A DNA stretch of 64,000 nucleotides. Source: Peribolospora baueri (lineage: Eukaryota > Basidiomycota > Peribolosporomycetes > Peribolosporales > Peribolosporaceae). Below the pieces are notes generated by a model that was not told the origin of the DNA, did not search any database, and was given only the letters and a program-made list of their open reading frames with translations. The translations under genes were made by a program, and so were the position numbers. The DNA is taken from positions 248,001 through 312,000 of the forward strand of contig JAMDHS010000008.1 in NCBI GenBank assembly GCA_029717555.1, in the 5' to 3' direction. The number at the start of each line of letters is the position of its first letter. Within the stretch, counting starts at the first letter, position 1. Of the stretch, positions 9,910 through 20,686 are shown one piece after another.

Positions 9910-10813
9910 ATGCGGGGAGAGGGGGGAGACGTGCGTACATGCGTCGTACACGGGGGCGAATAGAATTGTGGACGAGCGGGGTGGAATAAACAAGGTCCGA
10001 GACGAGCGAGTCATGATCTTCTTCGACCGCGACGGGCGTGACGATCTGTCCTGTCGTCTCGTCCCGCACCGGATGGAGGAGGCGGAGAGAAGGCTTTTCG
10101 AGGCGTGCGACAGAGACAGAAAGAGACAGAAAGAGAGGAGTCCCTCGTGCGAGTGTCTCGTCGCGTCGCCGGGCCGGCCATGGAGGCGGCGAGGTAGAGA
10201 GCGGGCATGGCGAGGGGCGAAAGGGGGGAGGAGGAAAGTTAGGGAGGAAAAGGCGGGACAGAAGAAGTGGGAGGGAGCGCCGCCGCTTTTGTAGTCGTCG
10301 ACAGGATCTTGCCCGGCGCCCACGCTTGGCTTTGCGTTCGCCCGCCCGGAGGCCACGCTTCGACTCGCTTCGACTCGGGTTCGCCTCGCCCACCCTTCGA
10401 CTTGGCGGCGACGAGGGGACACCGGTCTGAACGACGACGACGACCGACCGACCACCACCACTACTACCACCACCACCACCATCACCACGAGCGTCACCGC
10501 ACGCCATCCTTCGCACGCACAGCCTTTGGCGCTGTCGCCACGGCCATCGCGTCGCCATCCAGCGCAAGGAGGCGACGCCCAGCGCTTCCAACCGTCTTGG
10601 CTCGACCGACGACTCAGCGACGCGACGCACGGACCACGCACAGAGACGTCCCTTCCTTCCTCCCCCGCCCCCTCCTCGGCATACAGGACGTACAATACAG
10701 TACATACGCTATTCACTCCACCGACCCGTCTTCTCATCCATCCACGCCACACGCCAGCGCGCCGCCCTTAGCGAAACAAAAACAAAACAGCACGGCCGCT
10801 CGACCGCCCCACT
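9910..10813. other. Convergent intergenic region THR1 / DOA1-like
   Basis: About 900 bp between two gene ends. It contains a CAC/CAT-rich triplet stretch near 10450..10500. Open frames cross it on both strands but are of biased composition (His, Arg, Ser) with no domain. In particular I found no PUL domain here that could extend the DOA1-like gene. Confidence 0.5.
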
Positions 10814-13359
10814 CTACTCCCCCAACCCCATCCTCACAAACGCCGCAATCTCCTTCTCGTACGACTCTGGCAGCGCGTGTCGGGCCACAAAGTCGCGCGC
10901 CACGGCCACCGGATCGTCTGAAAAAAATAATAAAATAATAAAATAAAATAAAAAGGAAGACACGTAGGCATGGACGGGAAAGAAAAAAGGAGCGAGTGGC
11001 GGGGATGAGAACACCGATCGACCTCCTCCGCCTCCTCGCGCCGACGCCTGACGCCTGACGAGTCGCCGCAGGCCCACTCACCTCCTCTATTCGCTCCGAC
11101 AGACAGCGGCGGCGCATCGTCCGAAACGTCGACGTGCATCACCACATCGAACCTCTCTCCGTCCACCGTCTCCTCCTCCGCCTCGCCCTCTTGCCGTCCC
11201 GCCTCTCGCTGTGACGGTTCGACCACCTCGATCTTCGCCGTGCCTTTCGAGCTGGTAAGACAAAAGCAAGGGCAAATAAATGCGCGGGACGGGGCGGGGT
11301 GAATGGACGTACCAAAGTCAGAGATTCGGGCCCATCGATTCGAAGAAAGAAACGGCAAGGCGGCGTCGAGGAGAGCGCATCTGCCAACTGGAACCGGACG
11401 AGACTGGACTCGCGCGCACTCACGCGCCTGACACAACCTCCTGCACCTCTCTTGCTCTCCTATCATGCTCTTCTCCCACCGCTGGCAAAGCCCTCCTCGC
11501 CGGATGGACGGAGTAGACCCGGACGGCGTGGTCGCTCGCCCCGGTTACAATGTCTGGCGGATCGTCGACGTCGTGAGAGTCCCGCTCAGACTGTGCTGAT
11601 CGAGGCACCGGAGGGAGGAAGGCGGCGGCCCAGACCGTGATGGCCGGGTGAGGGACGGTGGCGAGCAGCGCGCCGTCTGTGATGCGATGCAATGCGAGGT
11701 GAAGCGAGACGAGGCGAGACGGGGCGTGGCGCAACCTGAGCGTTCAGTGACGCCATTCCGGTCCCACTTCTCCCCCTTCGGTATCAGACGACTCACCGAC
11801 CCAATCCCAAACTCTGGCCGTCCCATCCTCCCCCGCGCTCACCATCCATCGTCCGTACACGTCCAGAGAATACACAAAGCTGCCGTGGCCCTCCAACACC
11901 TTCACCGCCGCCCCTCCAGAGCCAGGTTCGGTGGGCGAGCGTCGGTCGACTAGCGACGGCAGATTCCAAATGCGGATCGAGGCGTCGTTCGAGGCGGTTG
12001 CGATGAGTTTCGGATCGTTCCACGACGCGGTCGCGGTGTCGCCGGAGGAGGCGAGCAGAGTAAGGGGAAGGACGGTTCGAACGACGTCGGAATGGCCTAC
12101 CCACGCCGTGTGGAGCTCTGATCCATGGAAGAGTCGGACGACGCGGTCCGCCGAGGCTAGACGACAACGGATGGCCAAGGCAATGGCCGTAAGAAAGAAG
12201 GGTTCCTAAGACTCCACTCAGCTCTATGCGCGGATCTCTTGGGCTCACCAGTGGCATACCACCCCTTCTCGGTCCGCTCCCCGTGCTCATTCCAGACAGG
12301 AGGACTGACTACGGCCGCGCCCCACACAGCCTCCTCGTGGCCTTTCAGGCACTCCACCTCCTGCCACTCCGCCTCTCTCCCTCGACCAGAACCGATCGGT
12401 GCGAACACCCTCGCCGTGTGGTCCCACGAGGCTGAAATGAGGATGGGCAAGGCCGCCGTGCCGTCCCTGCGATCCGACGATGCCCGCGTCGGAAAGGACG
12501 GCGAGAAGGAGTGGAGACAGGACACGTTGCCGTAGTGGGCGGCGATGACGTGCGCCGGCTTGTCCGGACGGGAAGGAGAGAACAGCGAGACTGAGAAGAG
12601 CGGCCAAGATTGACGTGAAAGCTGGCGGAAAATGAGTGTCATCCCGTCCAAACGGTGTCGACGCAAGGTCGGCTGACGCAAACTGGACGAACAGGGACCC
12701 AAATGCCACTCACTGGTCGAGTCGAGCCCTCCAAAGGCCACGAAGCCTGTGAATATGTTGCGAGGGCGCACGACGACAGAGAATGTGAGCGCGGTTCAGT
12801 ACCCCGCCCTTTCACTCGCCATCCGGATCAACGCACCATCCGGCGCCTCCTCGCAAGGCTCGATCCAATCGAGCGCATTGATGAACCGCCGACCTTGGAG
12901 CTTGCATCCCTCTCCCCACCCAATCACCTCACCCTCTTCTCCGTGCGTGCCGGTACCGTCACCAGCGTCGGCGCGCCGATAAACGGGGGCCCACTCGCGA
13001 ACCGTCTCGTCCCTGGACGCGCTGTAGAGGAAGGGGCCCGTGCGCCCGTCGATGAGCGCGACCGCCTTGACTGCTTTCACCTGTTTCCGCAAGGCGTGCG
13101 TGCGTCAAGAGAAAAGTAAACTCGGATCGCATCGGTCATCGCGAAAGAGGCTGTGGGACGAAGGCGAGAGAAGCAGACGCCTCGGCCACTCACTCACTCG
13201 CTCGTTCAATCATTCACTCACATCAGACGAGTGCCCGTCGAGCTGAGCGAAGAGGTGATACACAGCCGAGGCGTCCTCGCCGCCACGCTCCTCGTGCACA
13301 GACGTGGAGACGGGAAACGGGTCAGTCACGAGCGACAGATCTCGAGAACACGCGGGCAT
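10814..13359 (-). CDS. WD40-PFU protein, DOA1/UFD3/PLAA-like, no PUL domain seen
   Basis: Exons 13222..13359, 12837..13080, 12714..12746, 12249..12590, 11797..12156, 11424..11676, 11313..11380, about 11082..11243 and 10814..10917 give about 567 residues. WD40 repeats run from LDGHSSDVKAVKAV through SASRDETVREWAP, AAHYGNVSCLHSF, YATASADRVVRLF, TASNDASIRIW and VSAGEDGTARVWDW. A PFU domain follows: FDVVMHVDVSDDAPPL, then DDPVAVARDFVARHALPESY. DOA1/PLAA proteins bind ubiquitin through WD40 and PFU and bind Cdc48/p97 through a C-terminal PUL domain; here the frame stops right after PFU. The exon 6/7/8 junctions are the least certain (one intron would be only 43 nt, and either of two acceptors could start exon 8). 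The start at 13359 is the best ATG, not proven. Confidence 0.82.
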
Positions 13360-13768
13360 GGGCAAGAAGAGACGAAGCGAGAAGAATAGCCTGATCGGAG
13401 CGCGAGCGAGCGGAGCGGCGTACAGCGAGGAGATCACTCGCGTCTGAGCACTCGCGCAGGATGCACAGGAGTATGGTCGTAGCTGTGTAGGTATCGGACG
13501 TTGGACGCTGCTCGCCTCTGTCTAGCTCGTCCTGCGTTGCAATTGCAATCCGAACGAACTGCGAGATGACGCCGGCCGACGTGCCCTCCGCGCATGCCGC
13601 CTATTGCCGCAGTCCGCTGAATAGGACGTGAATACTCCTAGAACACACAGGCACCGAGCGTCGCCGCAGCAGAATTCAAACCCCCGCCCGTCCTTTGCGC
13701 TCTCCTCTTCCTCCGCACATCCCCCGCCCCACCTCGTTGCTTATCTGTTCTTCCCCCCTTTTCCCACC
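13360..13768. promoter_or_regulatory. Divergent promoter, DOA1-like and DNAJC7-like genes
   Basis: About 410 bp between the two starts. A perfect 12-bp palindrome TTGCAATTGCAA lies at 13537..13548 near the middle. I looked for heat-shock elements (alternating GAA/TTC spaced by two) and saw none convincing. Confidence 0.5.
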
Positions 13769-15968
13769 ATGACGGGCGCGAACGGAGACGCTGCGAGTGT
13801 GGACGCGAAAGCGGAGGCGGCCGCGAACGGCACGGCCGCCGTGCACGGGTGAGCAGACGTTGGCTTCCTAGCGAGTCTCTTCGTTTGGTTTCGACGAGCG
13901 TCGTGACTTGGGTGTGCTAGTCGTGCTCGTGGTCCCCGCTGGAAGACGATCGCAGTATGCTTATCGGGGACATTTTGTGACTTGACCCGGAAGACCGAGT
14001 AAGGAAGACGTGGATAAGGCGGAGGAACTGAAGAACACCGCGAACGACCTGTTCAAGGCAAAAAAGTTCACTGAGGCGGTGGAGGGTTATACAGAAGCAA
14101 TCAGTGAGTGAGAGGGCCTGACCCCGTTGCCGTCCTACCAGCCGAGATGGGCGGAAATATTTGGCCAACTCACCATGCGCTCGCGCTGTTTTACCCCGGT
14201 CCAATTCAGACCTCGATCCGACAAACGCTTCGTTTCTCACTAACCGGGCGGCCGCGTACATGACCATGTCTCCCAAGCGCCTCAAGCTCGCTCTCGCTGA
14301 CTGTCAAGAAGCGTCGAAGCTGCAGTCCGCCTCTCCCCAACCCAAAACTCTCATCCGTCTCGCTCGATGTCACCTTTCGCTTGGCCAGTTCTCCCAGGCC
14401 CTCTCCGTCCTCTCCCCCGTGCTGTCCTCCCTCGACCCTTCCAACGCCCAAGCCCTCCAGGTCTCTGCTCATGCGAAAAGTGTAGAGGATCACCTGCGAC
14501 AGTTTCACTTTTACCGCAAGGACAAGAGCTGGACATTGGCCAGCATCGCCTTGGACAAGGCGCATCGCGAGGTGGAGGAGGTGCCCCTGCAATGGCGCAT
14601 CTGGAGGGCCGACCTCTTGATCAGCAAGGGGTATCTCAGCGAGGCGAGCACCAAGGCTAGCGACATTCTCCGGCTGAGCCTGAAGAACCCGGATGCTTTG
14701 CACCTCAGGGCGAGGATCCTGTTTCTGCAGGGCGAGCTCGGCAAGAGCATCGCCCACTCGCAGGAAGCGCTCCGGTGCGATCCCGATTTCGCACCGGCCA
14801 GGCGGTTACTCAAGAGGGTACGGAAGCTCGAGGCCGCCAAAGAGGCCGGCAACGAGGCGTTCAAAGCGCAGCGGCTGGATGAAGCGGTAGAGAAGTGAGT
14901 GACCGAGGTTTGAAAAACCGACTCGTAACACAGTCGGAGAGTGACTGACGATTGTGCTTTCCTCCTCCTCGGCCTCCTCGCTTGGAAAGGTATGGTGACG
15001 CTATCAAGCTGGTGGATGAAGAGGCCGAGGAGGATGGGGCCGAGAACAAGTCTTTTAAGGCTATCTTGTACGGGAACAGGGCGATGGCATTATCCAAAGT
15101 GAGCAGGGATTTTGTCCGGGAAAGAGTTCTAAGAGCTTCCCTCTAACCAAGCTTCATCGTCGTCGTTTTCGTTTTCTTCCTCGCCGCTCTACAGCTCGGC
15201 AAACACAAGGAGGCGGTCGAAGACTGCTCGACTGCTCTCGAATTGGATTCCGGGTACACGAAGGCCTTGCGCACGCGAGCGCGGGCGTATTCCGCCTTGG
15301 AGGACTACGAGGCCTCCATACGCGATTTCAAGCGGGCGGTCGAGGAGAGCGTTGACAACAAGGAGACCGCCGGTTTGAAGAAAGAGCTCAGACAAGTGGA
15401 GATAGACTTGAAGAGAAGCAAAGAGAAGGAGTGAGTGGACGTGTATCGCGTCGAGTCTGCGATACTCGACGCCAGAGTCAGGCTGATTGTGCGCGTCCTC
15501 GTCCATTATCTCTCCAGCTACTATAAGATCCTCGGAGTGTCGAAGGACTGTACCGATACGGATGTCAAGAAAGCCTACCGTCGGGAGTCGCTCAAGCATC
15601 ACCCGGACAAGGGTGGCGACGAGGAGAAGTTCAAGCTCTGCGCCGAAGCCTACTCCGTCCTTTCTGATCCCATCAAGAAGCGGCGATACGACTCTGGAGT
15701 CGACGACGACGAGGTTGGCATGGGTGGAGCTGGCTTTGGCAGCGGTAGCCGATTCGCAGAACCCATGGACCTTGCCGACCTGTTCGCCTCTGGAGCCTTC
15801 AGCAGCGGAGGCTTCAGCAGCGGAGGCTACGGCGGTGGAGCCTACGGCGGCGGAGGCTTCCAGTCAGGATCACAGTTTGCGTTCGGCGGCGGTATGCCGG
15901 GATCATCGTTCGCAGGGGCTGGCGGCGCTGGTCGTAGAGGACCGTCACCAGGTTTCCGCTACGGCTGA
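13769..15968 (+). CDS. TPR and J-domain co-chaperone, DNAJC7/TPR2-like
   Basis: Exons 13769..13848, 13994..14103 (or 14000..14103), 14210..14894, 14990..15098, 15195..15430 and 15518..15968 give about 556 residues. Tandem TPR motifs fill the first 400 (KNTANDLFKAKKFTEAVEGY, NRAAAYM, GNRAMALSKLGKHKEAVEDC). A J domain follows near residue 407 (DYYKILGVSKDCTDTDVKKA) with HPD at about 435-437. Domain order and spacing match animal DNAJC7. This is a cytosolic co-chaperone: TPRs bind Hsp70/Hsp90 C-termini and the J domain stimulates Hsp70 ATPase. The tail has Gly/Ser repeats (SSGGFSSGGYGGGAYGGGG). The short N-terminal exon is Ala-rich. Exon 2 has two in-frame acceptor choices that differ by six bases. 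It is head to head with the DOA1-like gene. Confidence 0.9.
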
Positions 15969-16437
15969 AGTCGGACCAGGACGCGCTATCGCACTGCCTG
16001 CTGGCCGTGTGTGTAGATACGTAAATCGCATTTCAGTGTCATGCCTCGATGGAAGCTCGGTATTTCGTCGTTTTGACTTGGACGGTCGTGTACACCACCT
16101 TGACGCTCAAGAAGTTGGAGCGCCGTCGCAATATGATAGAGAACTCCTTCTGGAAGCGGATCAGAGTTGCGTCGATGCCCCATTCTCGACATGAGCTCTT
16201 CGGATCATTTAAAACTGGTCATTAATAAATGAAATGCTTCTGCGCGGTGCTCATGAAGCACAAAACTCGGTCGTCTTCCATCCGGCTGCGTATACTTACA
16301 AGTACACGCTCAAGTATACTTACTATTCGATCGGACTCCGGCGTCGTGATCGCCGGCCGCGCCTTCACGTCGCTCCATCCCCACCCATTCGCCAACACCA
16401 GACAACGCAGAGATCGCCGACCGGTCGGTAGACAGAC
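15969..16437. other. Intergenic region
   Basis: 3' end of the J-protein gene and 5' region of the DUF1640 gene. A short repeat of AGTATACTTACAAGTACACG character lies around 16290..16325. No other feature is seen. Confidence 0.45.
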
Positions 16438-18261
16438 ATGCTCGCCTCGGCCTCCTCCAGCGCCCGTGTCCTCGGCATTTCTTCTTCATTTTCCAGATCC
16501 GCCCTGGAGGGAGCTCGGCACTGTGCGTCACGCCCACCGCGTCCGTTGCACACTTCGGCCGTACCACCGCCTCTACCTTACGAGCCTAGCCACGAGCTGC
16601 GAAGAACGCTACTGAGCTCCTCCGCGCCGGCTTCGCGGATCACATGCACGCCTTTGTCTTCTTTGGTTGCCTTTGCCTCGTCTTCTGCAACCCCGCCTTC
16701 CGACAGCAGTTCCCGAAAACCAGCGAGTCGGAGGAAGAGGAAGGGGATCGCCTCCGGACAGCCTTCTGAGCGGGCTGCCAGCGTTCGTAGATCAGATTCA
16801 GCCCATCCATATTCCCAGGACCCTGATCTACGACATCCGAGTTCGTGGGCGTCGGACGGAAGCCCATCCAAGCCTTCACCGTCACTTCCAGATCAAGTTG
16901 TGGTGTCGTCTGACCAAGGAGATACCCCCTCGTCCGACTCTGCCTCCTCCGACCCCGCGTTCTTAGATGAGCAATCTGGCGCGTCTTCTTCGACCACCAT
17001 TCTCGTGCCTGCCAACAACGGAAGCGAAGGAGGCGGCTCAAGCTTACCGCCGCCTCCCTCTCCCGACCTCACTTATTCGCGGCCTCGCCTAAATCACCCT
17101 TTCAACACTCATCGCTTCGTCTCCCGTCTCGAGGAAGCTGGGTTTGATCGGAAGACAACGGCGAAAATCATAATGGAAGCCACCAAGGCACTGATGAAGG
17201 ACCAAGGAGAGCGGGCGCTTGCTGACCATCTCAACAAGGGCGATCTTGAAAACGTGAGCTGTCCGGCCGCAGTGCGAAGTATTACTTGGCTGTCCCCTCA
17301 AGACCAGGCAAAGGGACTTGCTTCGCACACGTATATAGGTCATCGGCGCGGCGCCTCGCGTTTACCCCTCTTCTATTTAATCTCCACAGGAAGGCTACCT
17401 GTTCAAGGCCGCCCTTTCTGAGCTGCGCACAGAGCTACAAGTCAGAGCTCGAAATGATGCCGCAGCACTACGGTCCATCACCGCTCTCCTCCAACGCGAA
17501 GTCGATGGCCTGACCCAGAAGATGCGCGAGGACATCAATACCCTCAAGCACGAGTGCGTTCGAGTTCGACGTTTGCGTGTTCTGCGCGCTCCTCCAGAGT
17601 GAATGTGCCGGCCGCGGCTTGATTTTATCTGCTTACATACTTTCCACTTCACATCCAACCGGCAGCATACAGCTCGACATGAACTCGCGCAAGGCGGAAG
17701 CCAGGGAAGAGCAAAACGCGTTTGAAACTCAGATCCAGGTCAGTTGGCAAATCCACAGCGCTTTGTTGGAATGGCGAACATTGACGAACAAGTGTTGTCT
17801 GGCGGATCCTGGTCCTTTAGGAACTCAACAACAAGTTTACCATCAGTCTTGGTGATCTCAGGTGAGGACGCTGTCGCGTGGCGAGGAATTCGCGCTCGCT
17901 GAACCAAGCGCGACTCGTTTTTGCCCCTTCCAGAACCGAAATTGAACAAAGCAAGTGGGATACCACCCGTCGAGCATTGGGTGAGCCTTCGACCCGAATC
18001 GAGATCAAGGAGGGTCTGCAGGTGTGACTTACAAGGTTGCGCCCGCTTCGCCGTCTCGTCGTCGTTGTCGCAGCTCTTGTCTTCGGAAGCGCGGCTATCC
18101 TGGTCGTTGGCATCGCCATTTCTGACACGGACTGGGCGCAGGAGCTCGTGGGAAAGTCGCCTAAACACGAGGCCGAACAACCACCGAAGCCGCGCACAGC
18201 CGACGAACTCGGACTGACTGAGCTCGAGGGCGTGGACATGTCGGCGTTGCCATCGGCATGA
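16438..18261 (+). CDS. Mitochondrial coiled-coil membrane protein, DUF1640/CCDC90 (MCUR1-like) family
   Basis: Exons 16438..17253, 17390..17553, 17666..17738, 17821..17861, 17934..17980 and 18074..18261 give 442 residues. The N-terminus is Arg/Ser/Ala-rich without acids, as in a mitochondrial presequence, followed by a long disordered stretch. The conserved domain starts at FNTHRFVSRLEEAGF (about 222) and runs through a coiled coil (ALSELRTELQVRARNDAAAL, LNNKFTISLGDLRTEIEQ) to KWDTTRRAL. The last exon supplies one membrane segment (ALVFGSAAILVVGIAI) and an acidic tail. Family members sit in the inner mitochondrial membrane. Links to the calcium uniporter (MCUR1) or to respiratory-chain assembly (yeast Fmp32) are known only for relatives. 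The final intron must end at CAG 18073: reading straight through meets a stop at 18025, and the AAG at 18035 gives the wrong frame. Confidence 0.85.
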
Positions 18262-18771
18262 CGAGGCGCGTTGAAGGTGCCTGTCAATGGTAATGGAGCA
18301 TTAGATTTCTAGTATAGTCCCCATCAATCTGTGCCAACAGGGGGCGGACGCTGCAAGAGACGATCGTATCTGCGAGCAGATAGATACCCTTTCGAGGAAA
18401 AAGACTGCAATCTCTTTCACCTATGCCGCCGGCCGCGGCAGCCAGGCCCTCCCTTTCCTTCGCGCAAAAAAAAGAAAGCTTTCCAGACACATTCTCCCTT
18501 TTCCGTTCACTCGCTTATACACATGACATAGCTACCACGCAGTCGTTGGTTGCTCGCGCCTGACTACCTTGGCGCGTGAATGGACTTCAGTTTCTTTTCC
18601 GACGTTCCTGCACCTAACGCCGATAGCCATCGGTCATTCCGTCATGAGAAGCGTGCGGGGTGCGATCGACATGCTTAGTCATCATGACCACCGTCACGAT
18701 CACGATCTACGCTCGTCCAGTCCGTCTGTGGAGGCGTCCCCGACCTTTCTAACTACCACCAGCTCGAATTT
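18262..18771. other. Intergenic region
   Basis: 510 bp between two plus-strand genes: the 3' end of the DUF1640 gene and the promoter of the NADHX dehydratase. A GATCATGACC/CGATCACGATC-like stretch occurs near 18680..18710. No gene is seen. Confidence 0.45.
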
Positions 18772-20352
18772 ATGTCTCTCCGCCTCCTCCTCCGTTTGCC
18801 ACTCCTCCCCAAAAGCGCTCAGGCTTTTAACCCCTCTTTGTTCACCGTCGGCGCGTCTTTTTCCAGGATGTCCACCAGTCACAAAAGCGAGATTATGGAG
18901 CAGGTCAGGAAGATCATCCCCCCGCTCTCCGGAAGTATGCATAAAGGACAGGCTGGCAGGGTTGGCATTGTTGGCGGATCGAAAGAGTGAGTGCGGTTGG
19001 CTCAAAGTCAGGCTTGATTTTCATATTTTTGCTTGCTTGGGGGACTCACCCGCTATCTGGCTCGGCCGCTTGATATGTTTGCTTGGGCATTCGAACGCAC
19101 TGTCCGGTTCTCAAGTTACACCGGCGCCCCATACTTCTCTTCCATGGCATGCATGCGGCTGGTGAGTTGGACCGGTTTCCCTTTTTGCGGCGGCTCAGCG
19201 TTGACCGTTTTACATCATGTCACTGCCGCTAGGGGGCCGACATGTCCCACACCATCTGCCAGCCCGACGCAGGAGCGGTGATCAAGACATATTCTCCCGG
19301 TGAGTCCAACACAAACCATCGGTCGCGCTGACCATGCTTGACCGTGGCAGGGATTTTCTATCTTTTCACGCGCGGTTTTGCTGACTTTTCATCTGCGTGT
19401 CTCCTTGCGCAGACCTAATCGTTCACCGCATCTTGGACCCAAACAAGCCCACTAAAGAGATCGAGACAGAGCTTTCGAGTCTTTTCGACCGTCTCCACTC
19501 GGTGGTAGTGGGGCCAGGCTTAGGACGGGACGACTTTATGCAATCCATGGGTCGACTTTCCATCTCCTTGGCGAGGAAGAAGGGCCTGTTCATCGTCATC
19601 GACGCCGACGGGCTTTGGTTGTTGCAAAACGAGCCCGATGCCATCAAAGGATATGATAGGGCGATTTTGACTCCGAACGTTATGGAGTTTAAGCGACTGT
19701 GTAACGCGATGGTGAGTGTCATGGTGACAGCTTTGTGATGGAGATGATCGATGAAACCGGGCGAAGGCGCTTATCAGATCTGGCCAACGTCGTGCATATT
19801 CCCTTGATACCGTTGATGATGTTCCCCGCAATAGAAAATAGATACCTCCCAACCACAAGATGTGGTCTGCAAATCGCTGGCCAAAGCTTTTGGCGGACCG
19901 GCGATCCTCGAAAAGGGGCAACAGGACCGCATCACCAACGGGGAGGAGCTGCTCGTCGTTGACGAACCCGGTGGCCTGAAAAGATGCGGCGGGCAAGGGG
20001 ACGTTTTGACGGGATGTGCCGGGACTTTTATGGCCTGGGGCAAGGTTTATGAGGAGGGTGTTGGGAGGTGAGTTTTGAGGAACAAGGTTCTTTCCATTGT
20101 CGCGTCATACAATCTCAGTGACACACTTTCCCTCTTGCCAACCGAAGGCCGAAGGACAACCCGATCCCCTCTTCACGGATCCCCCTTCTTGCAGCCTATG
20201 GCGCTGCGACGGTGACGCGCACCTGCAGCCGGAACGGCTTTGCTCGGCTAGGGAGGGCGATGCTCACCAACGATATCATTGATGAAGTTGGGCCTGCGTA
20301 TAATAAGCATTTCGGGCAAGACGCGTCCTCGACCTCCGTCCCCCGCTCCTAG
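18772..20352 (+). CDS. ATP/ADP-dependent NAD(P)H-hydrate dehydratase
   Basis: Exons 18772..18986, 19116..19161, 19233..19299, 19413..19711, 19835..20067 and 20148..20352 give 354 residues. This is the ribokinase-fold NAXD/CARKD/YKL151C enzyme, which repairs damaged NADHX and NADPHX. Motifs: [12 protein letters not shown]-like start ([12 protein letters not shown]), [39 protein letters not shown], the phosphate-binding GGQGDVLTG at 261-269, and [14 protein letters not shown] near the end. The ATG at 18772 adds [19 protein letters not shown] and more, an Arg/Leu-rich mitochondrial-type presequence. A second in-frame ATG at 18868 (Met33, [12 protein letters not shown]) gives the cytosolic-length form. 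Exon 5 uses TAG at 19834, and other nearby AGs give stops or wrong frames. Confidence 0.93.
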
Positions 20353-20686
20353 ATCTGGCGGCCCTGTGCCTCGTTGACTCAAAGTTGGAACAAAGTGCTA
20401 CCGGTGTCGATAGATGACCCCGCTCAGTATCTAGCTCGGTATCTAAGAGGGGACCTTGAGCGCGTGCGTGAACGCTCGAACCGCCGTTGTCGTATCAGCC
20501 GTGGCTGCGGCCGCTGGAAGTGACGTCATGCACCCGAGTTGAGGGCGGACTGCGGCAGATGACGTGCAGCGTGGCGTCGACGATCATCCGCATGCCATCC
20601 TCCCTCATCCCGCAAGGAACGAAGCCGAGCCTTCGGAGGCACACCACAGACATACATTTCTTTAAGGAACCCTGTTCCGATGGACG
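20353..20686. promoter_or_regulatory. Promoter region of the CAP10 glycosyltransferase
   Basis: 334 bp upstream of the glycosyltransferase start. It carries a full palindromic CRE (TGACGTCA at 20521..20528) and a second TGACGT half about 30 bp further on. Binding by a CREB/ATF-type bZIP factor is inferred from the motif alone. Confidence 0.5.
20521..20528. promoter_or_regulatory. CRE palindrome TGACGTCA
   Basis: Exact consensus cAMP-response/ATF element about 160 bp upstream of the start codon, followed by TGACGTGC near 20560. Confidence 0.5.

Noticed and set aside
9785-10752. Long minus-strand frames between THR1 and the DOA1-like gene
   Set aside because: Ser/Arg/Val-rich low-complexity translations, partly antisense to THR1 exon 3, without any recognisable domain.
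18022-18036. Stop codon breaking the DUF1640 gene (pseudogene)
   Set aside because: A standard 93-nt GT-AG intron (17981..18073) removes it and joins the coiled coil to the membrane segment in frame.
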